Shown: piece after piece, positions 9,652-19,146 of the stretch
How positions within the stretch are numbered: position 1 is the stretch's first letter
Layout of the letters: the number at the start of each line of letters is the position of its first letter
Source of the DNA: Phytobacter palmae
GTDB taxonomy: Bacteria > Pseudomonadota > Gammaproteobacteria > Enterobacterales > Enterobacteriaceae
DNA length: 64,000 nucleotides
Assembly (NCBI GenBank): GCA_900112785.1
Contig: FONB01000007.1
Coordinates: 124,001 to 188,000 of the forward strand
Reading direction: 5' to 3'
Notes under the pieces: model-generated
The model's input: only the letters and a program-made list of their open reading frames with translations
What the model was told of the DNA's origin: nothing
Databases searched by the model: none
Program-made: the position numbers and the translations under genes

Positions 9652-10695
9652 ATGGCGACGACATATCTGCGCGCAGGCCTGCTGCTTGCGCTCGCATTAT
9701 TAAGCGGATGCGATAAACCTGCCTCGCAGGCAGAACAGCCCACAGTGCTTGAAGGCAAAACGATGGGCACTTTCTGGCGCGTCAGTGCCATCGCGCTGAG
9801 TCCGGAGAAAGCGAAAAACCTGACACAGAAAATCCAGGCGCAGCTTGACGCCGACGATCAAACGCTATCGACCTGGAAACCCGATTCAGCACTGATGCGA
9901 TTTAACCATTCCTCCAGCCTGGCGCCATGGGCGGTGAGCGCCGATATGGCTGACATTGTCACCGTTGCATTGCGCGTGGGAGCCCGCACTCAGGGGGCAA
10001 TGGATATCACTGTTGGGCCGCTGGTAAATTTATGGGGCTTTGGACCGGACAAGCAGCCGAACAAAATCCCGGATCAGGCGCAAATTGATGCAGCCAAAGC
10101 GCGTACCGGATTACAACATCTTAAGGTTATTAACGAGGCGCATCAGCAGTACCTGCAAAAAGATCTGCCGGATCTTTTCGTCGATCTCTCGACCGTTGGC
10201 GAAGGGTATGCCGCCGATCATCTTGCACGCCTGATGGAGCGGGAAGGGATCTCTCGTTATCTGGTGTCGGTGGGCGGTGCGCTGGTCAGCCGTGGTATGA
10301 ACGGGCAGGAGCAGCCCTGGCGCGTAGCGATACAAAAGCCTACCGATCAGGAAAATGCCGTCCAGGCCGTGGTGGATATTAATGGACACGGCATTAGCAC
10401 CTCTGGCAGCTATCGTAATTACTACGAGCTGGACGGTAAACGCCTTTCCCATGTCATTGACCCGCAGACTGGCCGTCCCATTGAGCACAATCTGGTCTCA
10501 GTGACGGTTATTGCCCCAACCGCGCTGGAAGCCGATGCATGGGATACCGGCTTGATGGTGCTGGGTACGGCGAAAGCGCAGGAAGTTGTGCGTAACGAGG
10601 GGCTTGCGGTTTATATGATCATGCGGGAAGGTGACAAATTCACCACCTGGATGTCGCCACAGTTTTCTGCGTTTCTGCTAAGCGAGAAAAATTAG
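9652..10695 (+). CDS. apbE: FAD:protein FMN transferase ApbE (lipoprotein)
   Basis: Periplasmic flavin transferase that covalently attaches FMN to Thr residues of target proteins (for example Rnf/Nqr subunits). The 347-aa precursor starts MATTYLRAG, with a lipobox LLSGC giving a lipidated Cys20. Conserved ApbE blocks are visible: EGKTMGTFW near the N-terminus, GAMDITVGPLVNLWGFG, VDLSTVGEGYAADHL, and the C-terminal HVIDPQTGRP and EADAWDTGLMVLG. The start was set at the ATG after GGGAAAAG because the upstream frame shows no signal peptide. Its stop codon overlaps the Ada box of the next gene. Confidence 0.95.
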   Translation: MATTYLRAGLLLALALLSGCDKPASQAEQPTVLEGKTMGTFWRVSAIALSPEKAKNLTQKIQAQLDADDQTLSTWKPDSALMRFNHSSSLAPWAVSADMADIVTVALRVGARTQGAMDITVGPLVNLWGFGPDKQPNKIPDQAQIDAAKARTGLQHLKVINEAHQQYLQKDLPDLFVDLSTVGEGYAADHLARLMEREGISRYLVSVGGALVSRGMNGQEQPWRVAIQKPTDQENAVQAVVDINGHGISTSGSYRNYYELDGKRLSHVIDPQTGRPIEHNLVSVTVIAPTALEADAWDTGLMVLGTAKAQEVVRNEGLAVYMIMREGDKFTTWMSPQFSAFLLSEKN

Positions 10696-10702
10696 ACAGC
10701 AA
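10690..10702 (+). promoter_or_regulatory. Ada box of the ada-alkB operon
   Basis: AAT-N6-GCAA (AAT TAGACA GCAA), the two-part box bound by methylated Ada upstream of ada in E. coli. It overlaps the apbE stop codon and lies about 65 bases before the ada start. Confidence 0.65.
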
Positions 10703-10767
10703 GAATGCGGGTTTTTTCGTCCGGGCTATCGGGCACAGTGAGGCTAAACTTGAGAGAGGAGCCTGAG

Positions 10768-11850
10768 ATGAAAACATCCACTACGTTAGCTTTTCAACAA
10801 CCATTGACCAATGACCAGTGCTGGCAGGCCGTCTGCGCGCGTGATGCCAGCCAGGACGGAAAATTTGTCTTTGCAGTGCGAACCACAGGCATTTTTTGCC
10901 GCCCCTCCTGCCGTTCACGCCGTCCCCTGCGCGAGAATGTTGGTTTTTACCCTGATGCCGATACCGCACAGGCTGCCGGGTTTCGCCCCTGCAAACGCTG
11001 CCAGCCCGAAAGAGCAGACCCGCAACAGCAACGGATCGCCAAAGTGGAAAAGGCGTGCCGCTTGCTGGAACAGGAGCAGAGCGTGACGCTGGAAACCCTG
11101 GCTGATGCCGTTGCCATGAGCCCCTGGCATTTCCATCGGCTGTTTAAGTCCGTAACCGGTATGACACCAAAAGCCTGGCAGCTTGCTTTTCGCGCCCAGC
11201 GCCTGCGCAACGCGCTCAGTGAAAGCGCCACGATCACCGATGCGGTTCTGGCGGCCGGATTTCCCGATAACAGCAGCTACTATCGGCAGGCAGATGCCGC
11301 GCTGGGAATGACAGCGAGTCAGTACCGGCGCGGAGGTGACGATACGAATGTCCGCTATGCCCTGAGCCGTTGTTCTTTGGGCCATTGCCTGGTGGCGCAA
11401 AGCGAACGTGGGATCTGTGCCATTTTGCTGGCTGATAACGATAATGCGCTGCTCGATGAGTTGCGGACTATTTTTCCCGGCGCCCGGCGCGAGCAGGCAG
11501 ATGAACAGTTTATTGAACAAGTCGGGGAGGTTATACGGCGCATTGATAATCCGGCTTCACCTTTTACACTGCCTCTTGATTTGCGCGGTACGGCGTTTCA
11601 GCTCCAGGTGTGGAATGCCCTGCGCGCCATCCCGGCAGGTGAAACCGTCAGCTATCAGTCGCTGGCGAAGACCATTGGTAAGCCGGGGGCGGTTCGCGCC
11701 GTCGCCCGCGCCTGTGCGGCGAACAAGCTGGCGATTGTGGTGCCATGCCATCGGGTCGTTCGCGCCGATGGCGGTTTGTCCGGCTATCGTTGGGGGGCGA
11801 CGCGTAAAGCCCGTCTTCTGCGTCAGGAATCAGAATCGAAGGAGGTATGA
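10768..11850 (+). CDS. ada: Bifunctional alkylation regulator/O6-methylguanine-DNA methyltransferase Ada
   Basis: Repairs methylphosphotriesters and O6-methylguanine and, once methylated, activates the adaptive response. The 360-aa protein has an N-terminal Zn domain with Cys44, Cys48, Cys75 and Cys78 (FCRPSC and PCKRC), an AraC-type HTH region (about residues 95-185), and a C-terminal methyltransferase domain with the active PCHRV motif, Cys327. The start follows AGAGGAG. It overlaps alkB by one base, so the two are translated as an operon. An Ada box precedes the gene. A second Ada-type gene lies at 45.6-46.7 kb; this one is orthologous by position (ada-alkB). Confidence 0.96.
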   Translation: MKTSTTLAFQQPLTNDQCWQAVCARDASQDGKFVFAVRTTGIFCRPSCRSRRPLRENVGFYPDADTAQAAGFRPCKRCQPERADPQQQRIAKVEKACRLLEQEQSVTLETLADAVAMSPWHFHRLFKSVTGMTPKAWQLAFRAQRLRNALSESATITDAVLAAGFPDNSSYYRQADAALGMTASQYRRGGDDTNVRYALSRCSLGHCLVAQSERGICAILLADNDNALLDELRTIFPGARREQADEQFIEQVGEVIRRIDNPASPFTLPLDLRGTAFQLQVWNALRAIPAGETVSYQSLAKTIGKPGAVRAVARACAANKLAIVVPCHRVVRADGGLSGYRWGATRKARLLRQESESKEV

Positions 11851-12500
11851 TGCTTGATTTATTTGCCGATGAAGAACCCTGGCAAGAACCTCTCGCCCCC
11901 GGCGCGGTGGTCCTGCGGCGTTTCGCGCTGGCAAAAACGCAGGATTTACTGGCGGGTATTGAGGCGGTTACGCAAGTGTCTCCGCTGCGCCATATGGTGA
12001 CGCCCGGCGGCTACACCATGTCGGTGGCGATGACTAACTGCGGTGAAGTGGGCTGGACGACCGACGCCAGAGGCTATCTCTATTCCGGGATTGATCCGCA
12101 AACGGGCAATCCCTGGCCTGCGATCCCTGACGTTTTCGCCACGCTTTGCCATGATGCGGCGGTAGCCGCGGGCTATGCTAATTTCAGGCCGGATGCCTGC
12201 CTGATTAACCGCTATGTACCCGGCGCGAAGCTCTCGTTGCATCAGGATAAAGACGAGCCGGATTTACGTGCGCCTATTGTCTCAGTCTCACTTGGCTTAC
12301 CGGCGATATTTCAGTTTGGCGGTCTTAAACGCAACGACCCTCTACAACGTTTAATGCTTGAGCACGGCGACGTAGTGGTATGGGGTGGGGCGTCCCGACT
12401 TTTTTATCACGGCATTTTACCACTTAAGCCGGGCCATCATCCGGCGACCGGGGAGTGCCGTTTTAATCTTACTTTCCGCCAGGCCAGAAAGATTGAATAA
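11850..12500 (+). CDS. alkB: Alpha-ketoglutarate-dependent DNA dioxygenase AlkB
   Basis: Fe(II)/2-oxoglutarate oxygenase that removes 1-methyladenine and 3-methylcytosine lesions. The 216-aa length equals E. coli AlkB. Iron ligands are His131 and Asp133 (HQD) and His187 (FYHG); the 2-oxoglutarate arginines are Arg204 and Arg210. Two ATGs are adjacent (11847 and 11850). The second, MLDLFAD, is the family start and overlaps the ada stop by one base. The ribosome binding site GGAGGT lies at 11841-11846. Confidence 0.96.
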   Translation: MLDLFADEEPWQEPLAPGAVVLRRFALAKTQDLLAGIEAVTQVSPLRHMVTPGGYTMSVAMTNCGEVGWTTDARGYLYSGIDPQTGNPWPAIPDVFATLCHDAAVAAGYANFRPDACLINRYVPGAKLSLHQDKDEPDLRAPIVSVSLGLPAIFQFGGLKRNDPLQRLMLEHGDVVVWGGASRLFYHGILPLKPGHHPATGECRFNLTFRQARKIE

Positions 12501-12504
12501 AAAT

Positions 12505-12517
12505 AAGAATTATTCTT
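12505..12517. repeat. AAGAA-TTA-TTCTT palindrome upstream of yojI
   Basis: Short perfect inverted repeat in an AT-rich stretch directly after alkB and about 57 bases before yojI. It looks somewhat like a Fur-type site, but the match is partial and no regulator can be assigned. Confidence 0.3.
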
Positions 12518-12573
12518 GATGTAAACAATCAGCCGTTTAAACTGCTGGCTGTTTTGGTTGACCGGGTTGTGTG

Positions 12574-14217
12574 ATGGAACTTCTTCTGCTGGTCTGGCGG
12601 CAGTACCGCTGGCCTTTTATCGCCGTCATTGCGCTAACGTTGCTTAGCGCCGCGCTGGGCATTGGGCTTATTGCCTTTATTAATCTCCGTCTGATCGAAA
12701 CGGTGGATATGTCGCTGGCCGTGCTACCGGAGTTCCTGGGTTTACTTCTGTTATTGATGGCGGTGACGCTGGGCTCTCAACTGGCATTGACCACTCTTGG
12801 TCACCATTTTGTCTATCGCCTGCGCGGTGAATTTATCAAGCGCATACTCGACACCCCTGTTGAACGTATCGAACAGCTCGGCAGCGCTTCGTTGCTGGCC
12901 GGGCTGACCAGTGATGTGCGTAATATCACCATCGCGTTTGTACGTCTGCCGGAACTGGTGCAGGGGATCATCCTCACCATTGGCTCGTCGGCTTATCTGG
13001 CCTGGTTGTCCGGTAAAATGCTTGTGATAACCGCGTTGTGGATGGCACTGACTATCTGGGGCGGATTTATTCTGGTCTCCCGCGTCTACAAACATATGGC
13101 GACGCTGCGTGAAACCGAAGACAAGCTGTACAACGACTTTCAGACCGTACTGGAGGGGCGCAAAGAGCTGACGCTTAATCGCGAACGTGCCGGACATATC
13201 TATAACAACCTGTATCTGCCTGATGCCCGTGAATATCGTCACCACATTATCCGTGCTGATACTTTCCACCTCAGTGCGGTGAACTGGTCAAATATCATGA
13301 TGCTGGGGGCGATTGGCCTGGTTTTCTGGATGGCAAACAGTCTGGGCTGGGCGGATACCAGCGTCGCGGCGACCTACTCATTGACACTCTTGTTCCTGCG
13401 TACACCCTTGCTCTCCGCCATCGGCGCACTGCCGACGCTGTTGAGTGCGCAAGTCGCGTTCAATAAACTTAAGCAGTTCTCGCTGGCGCCGTATCAGGCT
13501 GAGTTCCCGCGCCCGCAGATTTACCCGGACTGGAAAACGCTGGAACTGCGCGATGTCACTTTTACCTATCAGGACAAAACGTTCTCCGTGGGGCCGGTCA
13601 ATCTGACACTCAAGCGCGGCGAACTGGTCTTCCTGATTGGCGGCAATGGCAGCGGTAAATCAACGCTGGCGATGCTGTTAACCGGATTATATGAACCGGC
13701 TTCTGGCGAAATCCTGCTGGACGGTAAACCGCTGGCGAAAGAGAAACCAGAGGATTACCGCAAGCTGTTTTCCGCAGTCTTTACCGATGTCTGGCTGTTT
13801 GATCAACTCCTGGGCGCGGATGGACAACAGGCGGATCCGGCGCTGGTGGATAACTGGCTGCAACAGCTGAAGATGTCGCACAAGCTGGAGCTCAAAGACG
13901 GTAAAATCCTCAATCTGAAACTGTCGAAAGGGCAGAAAAAGCGTGTGGCGCTACTGCTGGCTCTGGCGGAAGAACGCGATATTTTATTGCTCGATGAGTG
14001 GGCCGCTGACCAGGACCCGCACTTCCGTCGCGAGTTCTACCAGGTGCTGTTACCACTAATGCAGACAATGGGTAAAACCATTTTCGCTATCAGTCATGAT
14101 GATCATTATTTTACTCATGCCGATCGTTTGCTTGAAATGCGTAACGGCCAATTGAGCGAACTGACCGGGGAAGAGCGTGAACTCGCCTCCCGCGATGCGG
14201 TTGCCCGCACGGCATAG
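12574..14217 (+). CDS. yojI: ABC exporter YojI (microcin J25 efflux family)
   Basis: Single-chain ABC transporter (TM domain fused to ATPase), 547 aa as in E. coli, where YojI with TolC exports microcin J25. The N-terminal half has about six TM helices. The ATPase domain (from about residue 320) has Walker A GGNGSGKS, a signature-like LSKGQKKRV and Walker [18 protein letters not shown] one codon upstream (12571) is possible; the ATG was chosen by family length. The unusual KGQKKR in place of the common SGGQ motif is typical of the siderophore/PvdE-like family. Confidence 0.93.
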   Translation: MELLLLVWRQYRWPFIAVIALTLLSAALGIGLIAFINLRLIETVDMSLAVLPEFLGLLLLLMAVTLGSQLALTTLGHHFVYRLRGEFIKRILDTPVERIEQLGSASLLAGLTSDVRNITIAFVRLPELVQGIILTIGSSAYLAWLSGKMLVITALWMALTIWGGFILVSRVYKHMATLRETEDKLYNDFQTVLEGRKELTLNRERAGHIYNNLYLPDAREYRHHIIRADTFHLSAVNWSNIMMLGAIGLVFWMANSLGWADTSVAATYSLTLLFLRTPLLSAIGALPTLLSAQVAFNKLKQFSLAPYQAEFPRPQIYPDWKTLELRDVTFTYQDKTFSVGPVNLTLKRGELVFLIGGNGSGKSTLAMLLTGLYEPASGEILLDGKPLAKEKPEDYRKLFSAVFTDVWLFDQLLGADGQQADPALVDNWLQQLKMSHKLELKDGKILNLKLSKGQKKRVALLLALAEERDILLLDEWAADQDPHFRREFYQVLLPLMQTMGKTIFAISHDDHYFTHADRLLEMRNGQLSELTGEERELASRDAVARTA

Positions 14218-14223
14218 TGGTGA

Positions 14224-14250
14224 CTTTCCGGGTGGAAACGCCCGGAAAAT
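14224..14250 (+). terminator. yojI terminator candidate
   Basis: Stem CCGGGTG / CGCCCGG (one G-T pair) with GAAA loop shortly after yojI, flanked by short T and A runs. The T tract after the stem is poor, so termination may be weak. Confidence 0.4.
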
Positions 14251-14375
14251 CGACAACATACCTCTCTTTTACCCATCTGTACGTGCGGCGTATTAATATT
14301 TACACCACCTGCCGCTATGCTTAGACCTGTACGCCTTTATCTCAGAAAGGTGAGTTACTACGCAGGGAATGTCCA

Positions 14376-15812
14376 ATGTCTGTCAGCAAAAAAAGCAGTA
14401 GCAGATTGCGCGATCAGGAGCGCGCGCGTTTAATCTGGCTCCTCACCACCGAAAAATCACTTACCGCAACCTTGCTTGGCGAGTTAACCCTGGCGGAACA
14501 GTTTGACGCCGATAAGCTCACCAATGAGATAGCCGAAGTCAACGCGTTGGTGGCGCATCTACCGGCACCAGATTTAGCCGATACCCTGGAAGGATTGCCG
14601 ATAGACGGGCGTCTTGCGCTGTGGCGGCTGGTCGAAGATGACAAACGCGGCAAAGTCTTGCTGGAAGCGTCGGAAAACGTCTGGGAAGACCTGATTGATG
14701 GCATGAGCGATAAGGCGTTGCTGGATGCACTGCAAACGCTTGATATCGACGATCAAATCTGGCTGGTGCAGCATCTGCCGCGTAATCTGACCGGACGTCT
14801 GATGGCAACACTACCGGCAACCGATCGTGCCCGGGTACGCCAGGTTATGCGCTACGGCAAAAACTGCGTTGCGGCAATCATGGAGTTTGAAGTGATTACC
14901 GTGCGTCCGAATTTGACGCTGGCTACCGTACAGCGCTATTTACGCAGACTGGGCAACATGCCGGAAAATACCGACAAACTCTTCGTTACCGGACGTGACG
15001 GCATACTGCTTGGCGAACTGGCGCTGCAAACCATCTTACTCAAAGGCAGTGCGTGCCGGGTAAGCGAGGTGATGAATGACGATCCGGTCACTTTTTCGCC
15101 TGATGAGCATGCCGAAGACGCGGCGCACACCTTTGAACGCGATGACTTAATTAGCGCTGCTGTTACCGATACCGACGGCAAATTGCTCGGTCGCCTTACC
15201 ATCGATGATATCGTGGATGTAGTCTACGAAGAGACTGATAACGATCTGCGTCAGATGGGGGGCCTGAGTACCGAAGAGGATGTTTTTGCCCCGGTCACCC
15301 GCGCGGTGAAAAATCGCTGGGCGTGGCTGGCGATTAACCTCTGCACGGCATTTATTGCTTCACGGGTGATTGATGGTTTTGAACACACCATTTCACAACT
15401 GGTCGCGCTGGCCGCGTTGATGCCTGTCGTTGCCGGTATCGGCGGAAATACCGGGAATCAAACCATCACTATGATTGTTCGCGCCCTGGCATTGCAGACC
15501 ATTCAGCCGGGTAACTTTCGTTTTTTAGTCCTGCGTGAAATGGGCGTGGCGTTGGTGAACGGCCTGGTATGGGGCGGAATCATGGGGGTGGTGACCTGGC
15601 TACTCTATGATGATGCCGCGCTGGGCGGTGTGATGACGTTGGCAATGATGCTCAACTTGCTGATGGCAGCCTTGATGGGCGTACTTATTCCGATGATTAT
15701 GGTCCGCTTCGGGCGTGATCCGGCGGTCGGTTCTAGTGTGATGATCACGGCGATTACCGACACCGGGGGCTTTTTTATTTTTCTTGGACTGGCGACGATT
15801 TTTCTGCTGTAG
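14376..15812 (+). CDS. mgtE: Magnesium transporter MgtE
   Basis: Mg2+-gated divalent-cation channel/transporter of the inner membrane. The 478-aa protein has the three-part MgtE layout: an acidic helical N domain (about residues 30-150), a pair of CBS domains (about 160-290, with VSEVMNDDPVTF), and a C-terminal domain of about five TM helices. The conserved pore block MPVVAGIGGNTGNQ and the final AITDTGGFFIFLGLA are visible. Not part of the E. coli K-12 set at this position. No M-box riboswitch is recognisable in the 158-base leader. The 3' end overlaps the convergent transporter gene by 38 bases. Confidence 0.92.
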   Translation: MSVSKKSSSRLRDQERARLIWLLTTEKSLTATLLGELTLAEQFDADKLTNEIAEVNALVAHLPAPDLADTLEGLPIDGRLALWRLVEDDKRGKVLLEASENVWEDLIDGMSDKALLDALQTLDIDDQIWLVQHLPRNLTGRLMATLPATDRARVRQVMRYGKNCVAAIMEFEVITVRPNLTLATVQRYLRRLGNMPENTDKLFVTGRDGILLGELALQTILLKGSACRVSEVMNDDPVTFSPDEHAEDAAHTFERDDLISAAVTDTDGKLLGRLTIDDIVDVVYEETDNDLRQMGGLSTEEDVFAPVTRAVKNRWAWLAINLCTAFIASRVIDGFEHTISQLVALAALMPVVAGIGGNTGNQTITMIVRALALQTIQPGNFRFLVLREMGVALVNGLVWGGIMGVVTWLLYDDAALGGVMTLAMMLNLLMAALMGVLIPMIMVRFGRDPAVGSSVMITAITDTGGFFIFLGLATIFLL

Positions 15813-17010
15813 CGCCACGCGCCTTATGCAGACGAGCAGGAAGGATAGCCATCGCCACCATGCCTGCCAGCACGCCAATCGCCAGATTACCGGTACTGAT
15901 AGTTGCCGCAACGGTAACGATCATCACCCCTGTTTCAGCAATCGCCGCGCGCTGCAGCGTTGCCGGATGCAGGCTATGCCAGCTAAAGGTTTTGCAGGCG
16001 ACAATAGTCATAATGCCCGCCAGTACAACCATTGGAATCTCCGCCATGATGTCGCTGAGTGCCGTCACCAGGAGTAATAACACCAGTCCCGCCACGATGG
16101 TTGACACGCGGCTGCGGCCTTTGCCCATTTCCACGTTGACGATGGTCTGTCCAATCATCGCGCAACCGGCGATACCACCGTAAAAACCGGCAAGAATATT
16201 GGCGATACCAAGGCCGGCACTTTCCCGGCTTTTGTTGGATGACGTGTGGGTCAAATCATCTACCAGACGTGCGGTCAGCAACGATTCCAGCAGGCCAACA
16301 AAGGCGATGCTGAGTGCGCAGGGCCAGATGATGCCAAACGTGGTGAGGTTAAACGGCACCAGCCATTCGGTGAGGCCGGGCAGGCCACCCTGCATCGGGC
16401 CTTCATCGCCTACGGTGGGCAGCGTCTGTCCGGTGAAGACGGTAAAAAATGTCAGCACCACGATGGCGACCAGCGGTGCGGGCACGCTTTTCACCCACCG
16501 TGGCCACCACAGGACAATCAGTACTGTCAGGGCGAAGAGAGCGAGGATCAGCGGATCGCGGTGCCAGAAATGGGGCACCTGGGCAAAGAAGATCAAAATA
16601 CCCAGCGCATTCACAAAACCTGTCATCACCGCCTGCGGTACAAAGCGCATCAGACGTGACATTTGCGTTAAGCCAAAGATAACTTGTATGACGCCTGCGA
16701 GCACCACGGCTGGCAAAATGTATTCGACGCCGTGTTGGTGCACCATCGGGCCAATCACCAGCGCTACGGAACCGGCCGCTGCGGTTACCATCGCCGGACG
16801 CCCGCCCAGCAATGACATGCTGATACACAGCACGACGGAAGCCAGCAGGCTGACTTTGGGATCGACGCCTGCGATCACCGAAAAGGAGATCACTTCCGGA
16901 ATCAATGCCAGTGCGGTAATAACGCCTGCCAGCGCTTCGCGCGTCAGCAGTTGAGGGGAGCGCAGCACGTTGTTGACCCGACCTGTCGGGGAGAATAATT
17001 TTTCAGTCAT
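15775..17010 (-). CDS. SulP-family inorganic anion transporter (no STAS domain)
   Basis: Predicted inner-membrane anion transporter or proton/sodium-coupled symporter of the SulP/SLC26 family; substrate (sulfate, bicarbonate or other) cannot be read from sequence. The 411-aa protein contains 10-12 hydrophobic segments and the family block REALAGVITALALIPEVISF near the N-terminus, plus the NILAGFYGGIAGCAMIGQT block. It ends after the membrane domain, lacking the C-terminal STAS domain of typical 500-600 aa SulP proteins; this short form is known in other bacteria, so it need not be a truncation. The 3' end overlaps mgtE by 38 bases, convergently. Confidence 0.82.
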   Translation of the reverse strand: MTEKLFSPTGRVNNVLRSPQLLTREALAGVITALALIPEVISFSVIAGVDPKVSLLASVVLCISMSLLGGRPAMVTAAAGSVALVIGPMVHQHGVEYILPAVVLAGVIQVIFGLTQMSRLMRFVPQAVMTGFVNALGILIFFAQVPHFWHRDPLILALFALTVLIVLWWPRWVKSVPAPLVAIVVLTFFTVFTGQTLPTVGDEGPMQGGLPGLTEWLVPFNLTTFGIIWPCALSIAFVGLLESLLTARLVDDLTHTSSNKSRESAGLGIANILAGFYGGIAGCAMIGQTIVNVEMGKGRSRVSTIVAGLVLLLLVTALSDIMAEIPMVVLAGIMTIVACKTFSWHSLHPATLQRAAIAETGVMIVTVAATISTGNLAIGVLAGMVAMAILPARLHKARGATAEKSSPVQEK

Positions 17011-17175
17011 AACTTTTCGCAGGGGTAATCAGCAGCAGGCATCAATAAAAGGACGGAATGACATGTGTTTGACAAAGCGGAGAATACTACTGTTTCCTGG
17101 CAAAAGTTGCCAGTAAACATGGTTATTTTTAATGCAATTATTAAACTTATTAATAACATTTATGTAATGACTATT

Positions 17176-17191
17176 TAATGTTTAAACATTA
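17176..17191. promoter_or_regulatory. 16-bp palindrome in the mqo promoter region
   Basis: Perfect palindrome TAATGTTTAAACATTA in an AT-rich block about 100 bases before mqo. E. coli mqo is repressed by ArcA; the TTTAAAC-containing block is a plausible ArcA or other regulator target, but this is inference. Confidence 0.35.
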
Positions 17192-17288
17192 TTTAAATCC
17201 TCGTTCCCCCGTGCTAGGTTAGATGCGCTAACGAAGTTACCCGCGATAACTGCTAATAAAGCAGCACTAAAAGTAAGGCATTAACATT

Positions 17289-18947
17289 ATGAAAAGAATG
17301 ACTGCCAGACTGTTTTCGATGGCTGTCGGGCTTAATGCTGTCTCTGCGGCAGCAAAAGCTAACGCATCGAAAGAGCAGGAAACGGATGTGCTTTTAATCG
17401 GTGGTGGGATCATGAGCGCCACGTTGGGAACCTACCTCCAGGAGCTGGAGCCCAACTGGTCGATCACCATGGTGGAACGGCTGGACGCGCTGGCGGAAGA
17501 GAGCTCCAACGGCTGGAATAATGCCGGTACGGGGCACGCCGCCTTGATGGAACTGAACTACACCCCGCAAAACCAGGATGGATCCATCAGCATCAAAAAG
17601 GCGATTGAGATTAACGAAGCGTTTCGTATCTCTCGTCAGTTCTGGGCGCATCAGGTGGAAACCGGTGTGCTGAGCGAACCGCGCTCGTTCATTAATACCG
17701 TTCCGCACATGAGTCTGGTGTGGGGCGATGACAACGTTAACTTCTTGCGTGCTCGCTACAAAGCGTTGCAGCAAAGTACGTTATTCCGTGGCATGCGCTA
17801 TACGGAAAACCACGAGCAGATCCGCGCGTGGGCACCACTGGTAATGGAAGGGCGTGACCCGCAGCAGAAAGTGGCGGCGACGCGTACCGAAATCGGTACC
17901 GATGTGAATTTCGGCGAGATTACCCGTCAGTTGATTCACTCCTTGCAGCGCAAAGACAACTTCTCCCTGAAGCTGGGTAGCGAAGTCCGCAGCATCAAAC
18001 GCAATGCGGATAAGACCTGGAATGTGTCCATCGCCAGCCTGAAAAACAGCGGCGTCGATCAGGTCATTAAGGCCAAATTTATTTTTATTGGTGCCGGTGG
18101 CGCCGCGCTGAAACTGTTGCAGGAATCCGGTATCCCGGAAGCGGCGGAATACGCAGGTTTCCCGGTCGGCGGTCAGTTCCTGGTGTCCGAAAACCCGGAT
18201 GTTGTGAACAGCCATCTGGCGAAGGTTTATGGTCAGGCGACCGTGGGCGCGCCGCCAATGTCTGTACCGCATATCGATACCCGTATTATTGATGGCAAAC
18301 GTGTGCTGCTATTTGGACCGTTCGCCACCTTCTCAACGCGCTTTTTGAAAAATGGGTCGCTGTGGGATCTGCTGCGTTCAACCAACAGTTCTAACTTCCT
18401 GCCCATGTTAAGCGTCGGGATGACCAATTTCAGCCTGGTGAAATACCTGATGAACCAGGTACTACAAAATGACGACGATCGCTTTGATGCCCTGTGTGAG
18501 TACTATCCGCTGGCTAAAAAAGAGGACTGGCGTTTGTGGCAGGCCGGGCAGCGCGTGCAGATCATCAAACGCAATGCGAAGAAGTTGGGTGAGCTGCGTC
18601 TGGGTACCGAAGTGGTTAGCGACAAAGAGGGCACCATCGCTGCGCTGTTGGGCGCATCGCCGGGTGCTTCCACTGCCGCGCCTATCATGCTGGAATTGAT
18701 GCAGAAGGTCTTCCCGGAAAAAGTCGCTTCCCCTGAGTGGCAGGCGAAACTGAAAGAGATCATCCCTTTCCTTGGCGTGAAGCTTGACGGCAACGTTGAA
18801 GCCTCGGATGCGGAGTTGCACTATACCAGTCGCGTGCTGGGGCTGAAATGCGACGAATCGCCGCTGGCGGATGCCACGCCGCCCGTACGAAAACCCTCGC
18901 ATGTTGTGCCTGCGGAGAATGAACCCGCAGCGGATATCGCGCTGTAA
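17289..18947 (+). CDS. mqo: Malate:quinone oxidoreductase
   Basis: Membrane-associated FAD enzyme of the citric acid cycle oxidising malate to oxaloacetate and reducing quinone. 552 aa (E. coli 548). An N-terminal hydrophobic segment is followed by the Rossmann FAD motif [15 protein letters not shown]. Further conserved blocks are [37 protein letters not shown] and [15 protein letters not shown]. The C-terminus diverges but keeps the ADIAL ending of the family. AAGG precedes the ATG. It is followed by a strong terminator. Confidence 0.97.
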   Translation: MKRMTARLFSMAVGLNAVSAAAKANASKEQETDVLLIGGGIMSATLGTYLQELEPNWSITMVERLDALAEESSNGWNNAGTGHAALMELNYTPQNQDGSISIKKAIEINEAFRISRQFWAHQVETGVLSEPRSFINTVPHMSLVWGDDNVNFLRARYKALQQSTLFRGMRYTENHEQIRAWAPLVMEGRDPQQKVAATRTEIGTDVNFGEITRQLIHSLQRKDNFSLKLGSEVRSIKRNADKTWNVSIASLKNSGVDQVIKAKFIFIGAGGAALKLLQESGIPEAAEYAGFPVGGQFLVSENPDVVNSHLAKVYGQATVGAPPMSVPHIDTRIIDGKRVLLFGPFATFSTRFLKNGSLWDLLRSTNSSNFLPMLSVGMTNFSLVKYLMNQVLQNDDDRFDALCEYYPLAKKEDWRLWQAGQRVQIIKRNAKKLGELRLGTEVVSDKEGTIAALLGASPGASTAAPIMLELMQKVFPEKVASPEWQAKLKEIIPFLGVKLDGNVEASDAELHYTSRVLGLKCDESPLADATPPVRKPSHVVPAENEPAADIAL

Positions 18948-18950
18948 GTG

Positions 18951-18977
18951 AAAAAACCTGCTTCGGCAGGTTTTTTT
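18951..18977 (+). terminator. mqo terminator
   Basis: AAAACCTGC / GCAGGTTTT with a TTCG tetraloop and T7 tract, directly after the stop codon. Confidence 0.92.
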
Positions 18978-19146
18978 GTCTCTACGTTTAAGCAGCGTAA
19001 ACGGATGACATAATCGCTGATGTTTTTCGAAGGTTCATCGGTGCGCTCATCACCACCACGGCAAGTTATTACAAACTCTCCAGAACGTAAGGCCGAAAAT
19101 CACCTGCTGCAATAAGGTTGGCTGGCAAACCGTGCGCAATACCTCA

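Noticed and set aside
14218..14375. possible M-box magnesium riboswitch in the mgtE leader
   Set aside because: The conserved M-box elements were not recognised; only short repeats are present.
15775..17010. SulP gene considered as a frameshifted pseudogene
   Set aside because: The membrane domain is complete and ends cleanly; STAS-less SulP proteins of about this length are known.
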